Shown here: piece after piece, positions 47,268 to 55,447 of the stretch
How positions within the stretch are numbered: the stretch's first letter is position 1
Layout: every line of letters begins with the position of its first letter
Assembly (NCBI RefSeq): GCF_000426605.1
Contig: NZ_AUFR01000017.1
Coordinates: 1-59,749 of the forward strand
DNA length: 59,749 nucleotides
From: Propionibacterium acidifaciens DSM 21887
Lineage (GTDB): Bacteria > Actinomycetota > Actinomycetes > Propionibacteriales > Propionibacteriaceae
Direction of reading: 5' to 3'
Notes under the pieces: model-generated
The model's input: the letters and a program-made list of their open reading frames with translations, nothing else
Told to the model about the DNA's origin: nothing
The model's database searches: none
Made by a program: the position numbers and the translations under genes

Positions 47268-48869
47268 ATGAGCCAGCCAATGAATCACGACAGCACCGGC
47301 GCCGACGAGGTCGAGCGCCCCGGCGTGGCCGGGCGCGTCATCTTCGCGGGCGCCCTGCCGAACGCGATCCATCAGCTGACCCTGTCCTGCCTGCGCGCCA
47401 TCGAGCGCGCCGACGTGCTGATCACCAGCACGCTCCTGCACGAGGCCCTGCTCGGCGCCGCCATCGCCGTCCGGCCCGGGTGCAGGGTGGCCCTCGACGC
47501 CGAGAACCCCGCCGAGCTCGAGATGAGGTACGCGTCCCGGGGCCGCACCGTGGTGCGCCTCGTCGAGGGCGACCCGCTGTTCGAGGGCGGCATCGCCGCC
47601 GAGGCCGGCGCCTGCTCCCGGGGCGGCCACGCCATCGAGATCCTGCCCGGCGTCCCCGCGCTCGTCGCGGCGGCCGACTTCGCCGGCGTGCAGCTGGGCA
47701 ACCGCCCGGCCCGCCTCGTCCTCGTCGACCCAGGTGACGAGGACGTCGTGCTGCCCACGCTCGGCGCGCTCGCCGTGCGATGCCAGCTGCGGCAGGTGCC
47801 CGTCGTCGCCCGGTCCGCGCTCGCCGCCGGCAAGGACCTGCACGAGAAGACGCTCCTGACCCTGGCCGGCGGCACCTTCCACCAGGAGACCCGCGCCGGG
47901 GTCGTCGGCGACTTCACGGGGCTCGAGGAGCCGGATGAGGGCGGCGAGCAGCCGGTCTTCCTGTTCATCGGCGACGAGCTCGCCGACCGGGCTCCCGGTC
48001 TGGACTGGTTCGAGACCCAGCCGCTGTTCGGCTGGAGGGTGCTCGTGCCCCGGACCTGCCAGGACTGCACCGAGCTCATCGAGCGCCTGGCCTCCTACGG
48101 CGCCACCGCCGAGGAGGTGCCGACCATCGCCGTCGAGCCGCCCCGCAATCCGGCCCAGCTCGACAAGGCCCTGCGCGGCCTGGTCGACGGGCGCTACGAG
48201 TGGATCATCTTCACCAGCAGGCACGCCGTCAACGCCGTCTTCGAGAAGATCGCCCAGTACGGCCTCGACTCGCGCGCCCTGTCGGGCCTGCGCATCGCCG
48301 TTGTCGGGCAGGACACCGCCGAGGCGCTCACCCGGCGCGGCATCGTCCCCGACCTGCACCCGACCGATGTGACCACCGTCGCCGGGCTCGCCGCGGCCTT
48401 CCCGGCCTTCGACGACGTGCTCGACCCCATCAACAAGGTCTTCATCCCGCGCGCCGACATCGCCACGGAGCCACTGTCGGCCGGTCTGACCGAGCTCGGC
48501 TGGGACGTCGACGACGTCATCGCCTACCGCACGGTGCGCGCCGCCCCGCCGCCCGCGCCGGTGCGCGAGGCGATCAAGACGGGGCGCTTCGACGCCGTCG
48601 CCTTCACCTCCAGCACCACGGTGCGCAATCTCGTCGGCATCGCCGGGAAGCCGCACACCCTGTCCGTCATCGGCGTCATCGGCCCGGCCACCGCGGACAC
48701 CTGCGGCGAGCACGGCATTCGCGTCGACGCCGTCGCCGCCCACCCCGGGCAGGTGCAGCTCGCCGACGCCCTGGCGGCCTTCGCCGTCGAGCGCGCCGAG
48801 GGGCTGCGGGCCGCGGGCAAGCCGGTCATACGGCCCTCGCTGCGCCGTCGGCGGCGCAGCGCCCGCTGA
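47268..48869 (+). CDS. hemD: CobA-HemD fusion: uroporphyrinogen-III synthase with degenerate methyltransferase half
   Basis: 533 residues. The C-terminal half (from ~245, FGWRVLVPRTCQDCTELIERL...) is a HemD uroporphyrinogen-III synthase, with IIFTSRHAVNAVFEKI, DVDDVIAYRTV and AVAFTSSTTVRNLVG. The N-terminal half follows the layout of uroporphyrinogen-III methyltransferase, but the SAM loop GxGPGD reads GALPNA and RLKGGDP reads RLVEGDP, so methylation is doubtful. Start ATG 47268 (GTG 47265 adjacent) after GGGGGAG. In other actinobacteria hemA and hemC lie between bS22 and this gene; they are missing here. Confidence 0.88.
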   Translation: MSQPMNHDSTGADEVERPGVAGRVIFAGALPNAIHQLTLSCLRAIERADVLITSTLLHEALLGAAIAVRPGCRVALDAENPAELEMRYASRGRTVVRLVEGDPLFEGGIAAEAGACSRGGHAIEILPGVPALVAAADFAGVQLGNRPARLVLVDPGDEDVVLPTLGALAVRCQLRQVPVVARSALAAGKDLHEKTLLTLAGGTFHQETRAGVVGDFTGLEEPDEGGEQPVFLFIGDELADRAPGLDWFETQPLFGWRVLVPRTCQDCTELIERLASYGATAEEVPTIAVEPPRNPAQLDKALRGLVDGRYEWIIFTSRHAVNAVFEKIAQYGLDSRALSGLRIAVVGQDTAEALTRRGIVPDLHPTDVTTVAGLAAAFPAFDDVLDPINKVFIPRADIATEPLSAGLTELGWDVDDVIAYRTVRAAPPPAPVREAIKTGRFDAVAFTSSTTVRNLVGIAGKPHTLSVIGVIGPATADTCGEHGIRVDAVAAHPGQVQLADALAAFAVERAEGLRAAGKPVIRPSLRRRRRSAR

Positions 48870-48929
48870 GGGAGGACGGGCCGTCGGACCACGCCGCCCC
48901 GGGGCGGCCGAGCGGATCGGAGGAGCACC

Positions 48930-49586
48930 ATGGGTGAGCGGACCATCGTCCACGCGATGCGGCACGGCGAGGTGCACAACCCCGACGGCATCCTGTACGA
49001 ACGGCTGCCCGGGTTCCGGCTGTCGGCCAACGGCCTGGCCATGGCGAGGGCCGTCGCCGAGGCCTTCGTCGACGTGCCGCTCACCCATCTGCGCACGAGC
49101 CCCCTCCAGCGGGCGGTCGAGACCATCGAGCCCTTCGCCGCCACCCGGCCCGGGCTCGAGGTCGTCACCGACGAGCGCCTCACCGAGGCCGGGAACCGTT
49201 TCGTCGGGCAGGTCTTCGGCAGGCACCACGCCGCCCTGTGGCGGCCCCGCAACTGGCCGATGATGCTCAACCCGCTGCGGCCGAGCTGGGGGGAGCCCTT
49301 CGCCGACATCGCACGGCGCATGACGGCGGCCCTCGCCGACGCCGCCCTGGCGGCGGGCCCCGGCGGACAGGCGCTCGTCGTCTCGCACCAGTCGCCGATC
49401 TGGATCGCCCGTCGCGCGCTCGAGGGCAAACGGCCGGCGCACCTGCCCGGCACCCGCACCTGCTCGCTCGCCTCGATCACGAGCTTCCATTTCGAGGGCG
49501 TCCACTGCGTCGGCACCAGCTATTCCGAGCCCGCAGCCCACCTGCTGGGCGCTGATGGCAACGCGGCGTTCAGCTCCGGCGACTGA
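48930..49586 (+). CDS. histidine phosphatase family protein (phosphoglycerate-mutase-like)
   Basis: 218 residues. HAMRHGEVHNP contains the catalytic RHG, RTSPLQRAVETIEPF the partner Arg region and LVVSHQSPIW the second His. This sub-type usually lies next to heme or cytochrome c maturation genes in actinobacteria; here it follows hemD by 60 bases, presumably one operon. Substrate unknown. GGAGGAG precedes the ATG. The last ~25 codons are duplicated downstream. Confidence 0.9.
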   Translation: MGERTIVHAMRHGEVHNPDGILYERLPGFRLSANGLAMARAVAEAFVDVPLTHLRTSPLQRAVETIEPFAATRPGLEVVTDERLTEAGNRFVGQVFGRHHAALWRPRNWPMMLNPLRPSWGEPFADIARRMTAALADAALAAGPGGQALVVSHQSPIWIARRALEGKRPAHLPGTRTCSLASITSFHFEGVHCVGTSYSEPAAHLLGADGNAAFSSGD

Positions 49587-49833
49587 GCCGGACCGCCGGG
49601 CCGTCGTCTCCCCGACCACGAGTTCCCAGTCCGAGGGTGCCCGTTGCGAGGCGTGTTCGCAGGAGTCGCTCGCAGAAGCGTTTCCCCCGGTCAGGTTTTC
49701 GTCCTGCCGTGCTGTGAACAAGCCTCCATGTCGGCATCAGCTGCTCCGAGCCGGCCGCTCGCCTGCTGGGCGCTGATGGCTATGCGGCGTTCAGCTCCGG
49801 CGGTTGGGCCGGGCCGTCGGGTCGTCGTCTCCT
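49509..49833 (+). repeat. direct duplication of the phosphatase gene 3' end
   Basis: About 104 bases at 49509-49612 (last codons, stop and following bases) recur at 49730-49833, offset 221, with scattered mismatches (e.g. GGCGCTGATGG and GCGGCGTTCAGCTCCGGCG shared). In the second copy the stop is lost. The 117 bases between are unrelated to anything in the window. Confidence 0.8.
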
Positions 49834-50051
49834 GTCCCGGGGCGGCCCGTGCGCCGCAGGACGAGTCGTACCGCGAACCCGGCAGCGGGGCCGAGCCCGG
49901 GCGGCCGGCCCGAGATCGACCCCGCCCACGGGGCGGGCCGTTCCATGCCGCTCCCGACGAGGGGCCTCGCCGGGTCGTCCCGGCCACCGGGCGGGCCCAC
50001 CGACCGGGGGGTGCTCGGCCCCGTCGTCCACCGGGGCGCCCCGTTCGTGCG
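49587..50051. other. intergenic region between convergent genes
   Basis: Contains the second copy of the duplicated 3' end (49730-49833) and GC-rich filler; no gene supported. Confidence 0.4.
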
Positions 50052-50972
50052 TCAGGCGTAGTGCCGCGCCACGGACACCGTCTCGGCGCCGTAGGGCCCG
50101 CCGAAGAGGAAGGCATGGATGACGAGCATGTGGAGCCGGTGCAGGCCCACCCGCTCGCGCCAGCCGTCGGCCAGCGGCGAGGCCTCGTCGTAGCCGGCGA
50201 TGATCCGCTCCAGGTACGGCTGCCCGAACACGCCGAGGGCGGCCAGATCGGTCTCGGCGTGCGCCCCGTGGGCGAGCGGGTCGATGAGGACGCCCACGAT
50301 GTCGCCGTGCCGCGGGCCCGGGCCGGCGGCGCCGCCCGCGGCCGGCCCCAGGCCTGCCCGCCCCGGCGCCCAGGCGAGGGTCTGCCCGCGGGGCGTCCAC
50401 AGGACATTGCCGGTCCACAGGTCCCCGTGGGTGCGGGCGACCGCTACCCGGTCGCCGCGCTCGCGGGCCGCCCGGGTCACGAGCTCAGGCTGGGCGGCGT
50501 CGAAGTCGCCGTCGCGCAGTCGCTCGCAGACCCGCTCGAGGACGGCGACGCCGCCGGCGGTCAGCGCTCCGCTGTCGCGGCAGGGCCGCAGATAGGGGGC
50601 GAGGCGGTCGTCGGCGAAGAACTCGCCCCACCGGCGCGGCGACGCACCCTCCGGCTCGGGCTCGCAGGGCCGGATCCGCACGTCCGAGCGGCCCATCCGG
50701 GTGCGGCCGTCCCAGCCGGGCGGGGCGACGCCGAAGGCCGGGGCGCCGGCGGCGTGCGTGACGGCGAGGGCGCGTCCGAAGGCCTCCGCGGCGGCGGCGC
50801 TCACCCGCGTCGGGGCGAGGCGGGGCTCCTCGATCCAGCCCTCGCCGATCGTCGCCGGGACGACGTGGGCGCCGCCGTCGGGCATCGCCTCGGCCAGCCA
50901 GGCCAGGCCCTGCGCCTCGAGCCGGGTCGCGCCGGGGCAATCGTCCTGCTTGCGGATCGTCTGACTGCTCAT
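50052..50972 (-). CDS. fructosamine kinase-like phosphotransferase
   Basis: 306 residues. APH/fructosamine-3-kinase fold: THGDLWTGNVLW is the catalytic loop (Asp), and VLIDPLAHGAHAETDLAALGVFG matches the metal-binding DPA-x-GxxExDLA block, here with Leu-Ala-His. It probably phosphorylates glycated amines for repair. One oddity is the low-complexity insert RAGLGPAAGGAAGPGPRHGD between catalytic loop and metal motif. Last gene of normal composition before the AT-rich peptide operon, transcribed away from it. Confidence 0.85.
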   Translation of the reverse strand: MSSQTIRKQDDCPGATRLEAQGLAWLAEAMPDGGAHVVPATIGEGWIEEPRLAPTRVSAAAAEAFGRALAVTHAAGAPAFGVAPPGWDGRTRMGRSDVRIRPCEPEPEGASPRRWGEFFADDRLAPYLRPCRDSGALTAGGVAVLERVCERLRDGDFDAAQPELVTRAARERGDRVAVARTHGDLWTGNVLWTPRGQTLAWAPGRAGLGPAAGGAAGPGPRHGDIVGVLIDPLAHGAHAETDLAALGVFGQPYLERIIAGYDEASPLADGWRERVGLHRLHMLVIHAFLFGGPYGAETVSVARHYA

Positions 50973-51415
50973 GACAGCATCTTTCCACGGGCGGTGGAGG
51001 GGCGGGATCCTCGGTTCCTGCGGCGACCCGGCTCATCACCTCGGTCCGCCCTGGCCGCGGAGATGTTCTCAGGGTCGGGTCAGTGACAATTATCCCAATC
51101 CCTGACCGGATACGCGGATCGATTTCTGAGAACGTTCGTGAGGTTCCCGCAGGGATGAGCCGAAGAAGGTACGGTCTGCCCTGCCCGTTCTGGGGGTGGA
51201 CCGAGCGCGGGACTCAGGGTCTGGTGCCCGGGAGGAAGCGACTGGATCCCTTGACAGGCCGATTGAGCAGGATACCTTGGACATGCGGCGATCTATTGAG
51301 CATGGAGAGGTTGTCGCATGGGCGGATGCCACACGGTTGTGGACGTGGGGGTGCCGCATGGCCTCCGTTTCGACGGTCGATTCGGGGTGCTGAACATCAG
51401 GAAAGGATGATGAAG
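50973..51415. other. leader region of the peptide operon
   Basis: About 440 bases in which base composition shifts from the GC-rich chromosome to the AT-richer operon. Contains a good promoter (51251-51278). No gene supported. Confidence 0.5.
51251..51278 (+). promoter_or_regulatory. candidate promoter of the RiPP operon
   Basis: Perfect TTGACA at 51251-51256 and TACCTT at 51273-51278 with a 16-base spacer. About 137 bases before the precursor start, leaving a long untranslated leader. Confidence 0.55.
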
Positions 51416-51553
51416 ATGAATGAGCCCAAGTTGTTCAAGAGTGATTTGGCCGTGTGCGCCATCGAAATCGAGATCGCAGTGGCCGCCTATGAGGCGGGTG
51501 GTGTCGAGGCGCTGCCTGCCCTGTGTGGCTGGTGGGCTGTCGGCCTCGGCTGA
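51416..51553 (+). CDS. putative RiPP precursor peptide
   Basis: 45 residues from ATG 51416; ATGs at 51407 and 51410 are in frame, but AGGAAAGG at 51399-51406 fits 51416 best. The first ~30 residues (MNEPKLFKSDLAV, then a helical EIEIAVAAYEAGG stretch) look like a leader, and the last 11 residues ALCGWWAVGLG like a core, with Cys37, Trp39 and Trp40; a second Cys is at position 14. A Gly-Gly at 28-29 is a possible cut site, but no C39 protease is encoded. It ends six bases before a radical SAM gene with a fused leader-binding domain. I recognise no family; the CGWW end only loosely recalls the mycofactocin precursor's CGVY end. Confidence 0.8.
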   Translation: MNEPKLFKSDLAVCAIEIEIAVAAYEAGGVEALPALCGWWAVGLG

Positions 51554-51559
51554 GACTCG

Positions 51560-52891
51560 ATGATGGATGACACTCGCTACGCGAGGATTCCGGCTGCCGC
51601 TTGGATAAAGCGGCAGCCGGATGTCTCCTTGTTGGCGGTACCCGACAAGGGAGGATATGTTTATGCAGGGATGAATGATGAGGCGTGGGAGATAATTAGT
51701 CGCTGTGATGGCTCAAGAACGGTCCGTGACATAATAGATGAACTTCTGCAGGTCTACCATGATGATCCGAACAGGGTTGGCGGGTTCGTTCGGTCTTTCA
51801 TCGACAGGTTGATGAGTATCGGTGCGCTTGATTTGCTGGTTGAGCCGGAGTATGCCATGCCTCGGGTCTTGGGGTCTCGTGAAATGATGACTCCAGAATA
51901 TGCGATTCTGGAGCTCACATATCGTTGCCCGCTGAGTTGCCGACATTGCTTCCTCTCTGCGGGTCACGGTTCTTCCATGAAGTCAGAGGAGTTGTTCGTG
52001 CTGGCCGCTGATCTGGTTGACCGGGTAGGGATACGAGGTGTTCAGTTGACCGGTGGAGAACCGTTTGTTCACCCTGATGTTCTTGAGCTTGTCGAGTTCT
52101 TCGTTGAAAACCGTGTTGCCGTGACCATCACTACGAGTGGAATGATTGATACAGAAGCCACGCGGAAATGCATAAGAAGGATCGGTGGGGCGAAGGGCTC
52201 GCTGCAGGTGAGTGTTGATGGGCTGAGGGAGAGCCACAATCGGATCAGAGGGAACGGGAATTCATTTTCCAAAGCGGTTTCTACAATTTCTTATTCGGTG
52301 GCTCAGAAAGTCCCCGTGGCGGTTGCCGTTTCTTTGCTGGATCAGTCTGAACAGGAGATAAAGGATCTCGCGATTGTCATGCGTGAGATCGGAGTGCACC
52401 GATTCAGGCTCGGAGCGGTGTCCATGCAAGGCCGCGCTCTTTCCATCAGTAATGAGGGTAGGTGGGACTTCAATGCCGTGCACTGCCTCATTGCTGAGCT
52501 GAAGAAGGAGCTGCAGACTGATCACTTCCGAATCGGAAACTTGGAGGAGCAGTTTTCCGGTGGTGTCGATGGTCCTACTTGTGGGGCTGGAACAAAGATT
52601 ATTTGTATCAACCCAGATCTTGATGTGAAACCTTGCCCCATGTTGCAGCGTTTCATCGGGAACTTGCGGACGCAGGGCTGGAAGGAAATCCTGCTGGAGG
52701 GTAACCGGATTTTCCGTGGAACTGAACCGCCGAACTCTGTCGAATGCTCGGAGTGCACGTTCAAGGATCGCTGCTCAGGATGCTATGCCGAAGGACTCGT
52801 CAATTCGGCACGAGTTTCACATTGCCCCTGGCTCTCTGAAAGGCCAGAGCTCACCCTTTGGAGCAAAAATGCCAGTCATCACGGTCAATGA
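51560..52891 (+). CDS. PqqD-radical SAM-SPASM fusion peptide maturase
   Basis: 443 residues. Residues ~5-95 form a PqqD-like RiPP recognition element (GMNDEAWEIISRCDGSRTVRDIIDEL is its central part), which binds leader peptides. The radical SAM core has CPLSCRHC (Cys123, 127, 130) for the SAM cluster and GGEP at 165-168. The SPASM region binds auxiliary clusters with Cys341, 349, 359, 396, 399, 405, 408 and 422. Family members (PqqE, MftC, sactionine and ranthipeptide synthases) make C-C, C-S or C-O cross-links in peptides. Substrate is taken to be the peptide 6 bases upstream. Strikingly AT-richer than the chromosome; ends overlapping the ABC ATPase by 23 bases. Confidence 0.95.
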   Translation: MMDDTRYARIPAAAWIKRQPDVSLLAVPDKGGYVYAGMNDEAWEIISRCDGSRTVRDIIDELLQVYHDDPNRVGGFVRSFIDRLMSIGALDLLVEPEYAMPRVLGSREMMTPEYAILELTYRCPLSCRHCFLSAGHGSSMKSEELFVLAADLVDRVGIRGVQLTGGEPFVHPDVLELVEFFVENRVAVTITTSGMIDTEATRKCIRRIGGAKGSLQVSVDGLRESHNRIRGNGNSFSKAVSTISYSVAQKVPVAVAVSLLDQSEQEIKDLAIVMREIGVHRFRLGAVSMQGRALSISNEGRWDFNAVHCLIAELKKELQTDHFRIGNLEEQFSGGVDGPTCGAGTKIICINPDLDVKPCPMLQRFIGNLRTQGWKEILLEGNRIFRGTEPPNSVECSECTFKDRCSGCYAEGLVNSARVSHCPWLSERPELTLWSKNASHHGQ

Positions 52892-53588
52892 CCTCACCTT
52901 TTCTTACTCCAGGAAGGCAGCGAATGTGTTCAATAATTTTTCTTGGACGGTGAACAAGGGGGAGTGCGTCGGGGTATTGGGACACAACGGAGCTGGGAAG
53001 ACAACATTGTTGAAACTTCTTTATGGAGTGTTGAAACCTTCGCGTGGAGGAGTCCGGATCAATGTTCGTGACATTGCCTCCTATCGAGAGATTTTTTTGC
53101 TGTCCGACAAATTTGGCTTAGACAGGCAAGCATCTCTTCACGAGAATCTCGAGTTCAGGAAGAGGTTGTTCAAAATTGACGGTTTTGACGATCGGAAAAA
53201 TTATTGGATGAACCGTCTGAATTTTGTTGAGCATGCGAGCAAACGAATCTTCGCTTTGTCTGCAGGGCTTGAGATGCGGGCACAGCTGGTTGCCGGATTA
53301 TGTCTGGAACCTCGCCTGATCCTTCTCGATGAACCGACCAATTCGATAGACCCGGCTACCAGAGAGGCTGTGATCTCCCTGTTGAATGAAATGCAGGCCG
53401 AAGGAAGAACATGCCTTTTTGTCACACATGATTTAGAATTCGCTCGAAGAGTGGCATCGCGCGTGGTGACGTTGCAGAACGGTGACATTGTGGATGATGA
53501 TCTTGTTCGTGGCCCGGTTTCCCTTGAAGAATTCACAGGACGTTACCTGCACATGACAGAAGGTACAGGTTCTCAGGATCCATCATGA
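52869..53588 (+). CDS. ABC transporter ATPase of the peptide operon
   Basis: 239 residues. Walker A GHNGAGKTT, Q-loop region near SDKFGLDRQ, a signature altered to LSAGLEMRAQL (from LSGGQ), Walker B LILLDEPTNSID and switch His in VTHDLEFA. With the next gene it forms an ABC-2 type exporter, probably for the finished peptide or for self-protection. ATG 52869 is inside the end of the radical SAM gene; overlaps the permease by ATGA. Confidence 0.95.
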   Translation: MPVITVNDLTFSYSRKAANVFNNFSWTVNKGECVGVLGHNGAGKTTLLKLLYGVLKPSRGGVRINVRDIASYREIFLLSDKFGLDRQASLHENLEFRKRLFKIDGFDDRKNYWMNRLNFVEHASKRIFALSAGLEMRAQLVAGLCLEPRLILLDEPTNSIDPATREAVISLLNEMQAEGRTCLFVTHDLEFARRVASRVVTLQNGDIVDDDLVRGPVSLEEFTGRYLHMTEGTGSQDPS

Positions 53589-54253
53589 TTAAGGCTTACT
53601 GGTATCGCGACATTCATACCATCGTCAACAGTCCTAGAAGAGTTTTCTGGAACCTGATTGGGATAGCAGTCCTCATCTTGCTCATGCGGATCTCTGAGTC
53701 TGGCTCGAGCTCTATGATCTTTGGCTCGGACTTTGTACGTCTTGTTCTTCTCAGCCTGATCGGAATCATATCCTTCATGGATGTGTACTCTGATTCAATC
53801 GCGAAGGACAAGCGAAGCGGTGTCCTTGCTTACACGATCTTGAGCGGAGGAAGTCCTGCTCTGTACTCATTGACTAAAATCGTTGTACCTTTGATCGTCT
53901 CCGTGATTTGTACCACGATAGGAACCCTCGGTTATATCTTTTTCGTCTCAAGAATTCCCGTTGAGCTTCAACTCTTTCTCAGGGTGTTCTTGTTCGTGAT
54001 ACTGGCGGTCGCAGTATCAATGGCCTTGGTGTTTCTGCTCAATGCGAGTTCTGATGCCGACATCCAGGCCAGCCCACTGGGCATGTTGCTTCCCATGGGG
54101 GTCAACCTACCGATCATATATTTTGTGAGCCCCTTCCAGTGGTTCGGTCGTTACTGCCTGGTTTCGGCTGCGGTTGCTCTGATTCTGTGGAGCGTCGGCA
54201 TTCTAGTCCTCCGGGGGAGATTCAGCAACAATCTTTCTGACAAGTTTTCATGA
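53585..54253 (+). CDS. ABC-2 type permease of the peptide operon
   Basis: 222 residues with six hydrophobic segments (VFWNLIGIAVLILLM; FVRLVLLSLIGIISFM; TKIVVPLIVSVICTTIGTLGYIFF; FLRVFLFVILAVAVSMALVFLL; MLLPMGVNLPIIYFV; CLVSAAVALILWSVGILVL). The DKRSGVLAYTILSGGSPALY stretch after helix 2 is the coupling region of ABC-2 permeases. Homodimer with the preceding ATPase assumed. Confidence 0.88.
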   Translation: MIKAYWYRDIHTIVNSPRRVFWNLIGIAVLILLMRISESGSSSMIFGSDFVRLVLLSLIGIISFMDVYSDSIAKDKRSGVLAYTILSGGSPALYSLTKIVVPLIVSVICTTIGTLGYIFFVSRIPVELQLFLRVFLFVILAVAVSMALVFLLNASSDADIQASPLGMLLPMGVNLPIIYFVSPFQWFGRYCLVSAAVALILWSVGILVLRGRFSNNLSDKFS

Positions 54254-54262
54254 GGGGGCAAG

Positions 54263-55447
54263 GTGATCACCCGAGAGATCCGCGAAGATTCCATCGTGTT
54301 TGTGCGCGGGAATGTCTCATGCTGGCGGAATGCGATCAGTGGATCGTACTCGTGGAGGAATCTCCGTGGAAGAGTTCAGATTAATCCGGCCGGTGAAATA
54401 TTAGAGAAAGACTGTCTATTGCGATTGGATCGCGTGAATCGTGAGGCGTTCTCTGACTTGTGCATGAAATTTCAGAATCGCCTATCCAGATTTGGTGATT
54501 TTAAACTGAGTATAGTTGTGAAAGATCGTATGGAACGGATTTTTTGGGAAAATGGCAAGGATGAGAGGAGCTGTAATTCAATAAAAATTTCTTTAACCTC
54601 GCGGTTGTGGGGTTCATACTTGGCTGAAGCGCCGATCATCTTGAACTTGTGGGACTCTCTGCATCGAATGTTCGAGAGGCTGTACTCGTATGTGGAAGAA
54701 AGCGCTTGCTTGCCTGTGCTGACGGGATCGCGATGCACATGTTCTCACTTGAGAGGGGTTTTGCTTCCTCCTCGGTCTGCGGGTTTCTTCTTTCATGAAA
54801 CGCTTGGCCATATGCTTGAAGCTGATGTCCGCGGCCTCTATCCTGGAGAAAATTTGATTGGCATGGATGAGCGCATAAACGTGATTGATGACGTCCGTGG
54901 CAATGAACACCTTATCGGTCTTGCTGAAGTCGACGATTTGGCTTGTACGATGTCTCCGGTCTCCTTGGTCGAACAAGGTCATGTTCGGCGGCTTATATCA
55001 ATAGAGTACACGATGAACGAGAATTCTTCGTCAGATGGTTTTGCTAGAGCTTCAACTTGTTTTGAAAAGCCTGTTCCCAGGATGAGGGTGACTCAGGTCC
55101 TTCCGGTTTCGCCTTCTGATTCTGATACTCTCGATCTGGATGGCCATTGGTTTTCATTGGAGCATGCACTTCAAGGAAGTGTGATACCCGGAACGGGTGA
55201 ATTCAAGATCATTGGTTCTGGATTTCATATGATGAATGGGGAGCGAATCGGCTTCAATGGGTTCATCATGATTACAGGGAGACTTGAGAATATCTTGAGA
55301 AAGCTTGTTCATATTGGTTCTGAAAGTTCGGTTTACGCAGCAGACTGCGGCAAGATGGGGCAGGCTGTTCGTGTCGGCTACGGGGCTCCTATGACGGCTC
55401 TCTCAGGAAGCACTCTCAAGTTGGCTGAACCGGGGGCAGAGAACTGA
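54263..55447 (+). CDS. TldD-like zinc metalloprotease
   Basis: 394 residues, shorter than E. coli TldD (481). The zinc/catalytic helix HETLGHMLEAD lies at 178-188 (His178, Glu179, His183), preceded by GVLLPPRSAGFFF; the third ligand is probably Cys362 in AADCGKMGQAVRVGYGAP, the conserved TldD C-terminal block; VIPGTGEFKIIGSG is another family segment. TldD with TldE forms a protease that cuts unfolded or leader peptides, as for microcin B17. GTG start with GAGGGGG upstream. Its stop overlaps the partner's start. Confidence 0.9.
   Translation: MITREIREDSIVFVRGNVSCWRNAISGSYSWRNLRGRVQINPAGEILEKDCLLRLDRVNREAFSDLCMKFQNRLSRFGDFKLSIVVKDRMERIFWENGKDERSCNSIKISLTSRLWGSYLAEAPIILNLWDSLHRMFERLYSYVEESACLPVLTGSRCTCSHLRGVLLPPRSAGFFFHETLGHMLEADVRGLYPGENLIGMDERINVIDDVRGNEHLIGLAEVDDLACTMSPVSLVEQGHVRRLISIEYTMNENSSSDGFARASTCFEKPVPRMRVTQVLPVSPSDSDTLDLDGHWFSLEHALQGSVIPGTGEFKIIGSGFHMMNGERIGFNGFIMITGRLENILRKLVHIGSESSVYAADCGKMGQAVRVGYGAPMTALSGSTLKLAEPGAEN

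Noticed and set aside
51416-51553. Double-glycine bacteriocin exported by a C39 peptidase transporter
   Set aside because: The ABC ATPase has no peptidase domain and its permease is separate; TldD/E is the only protease present.
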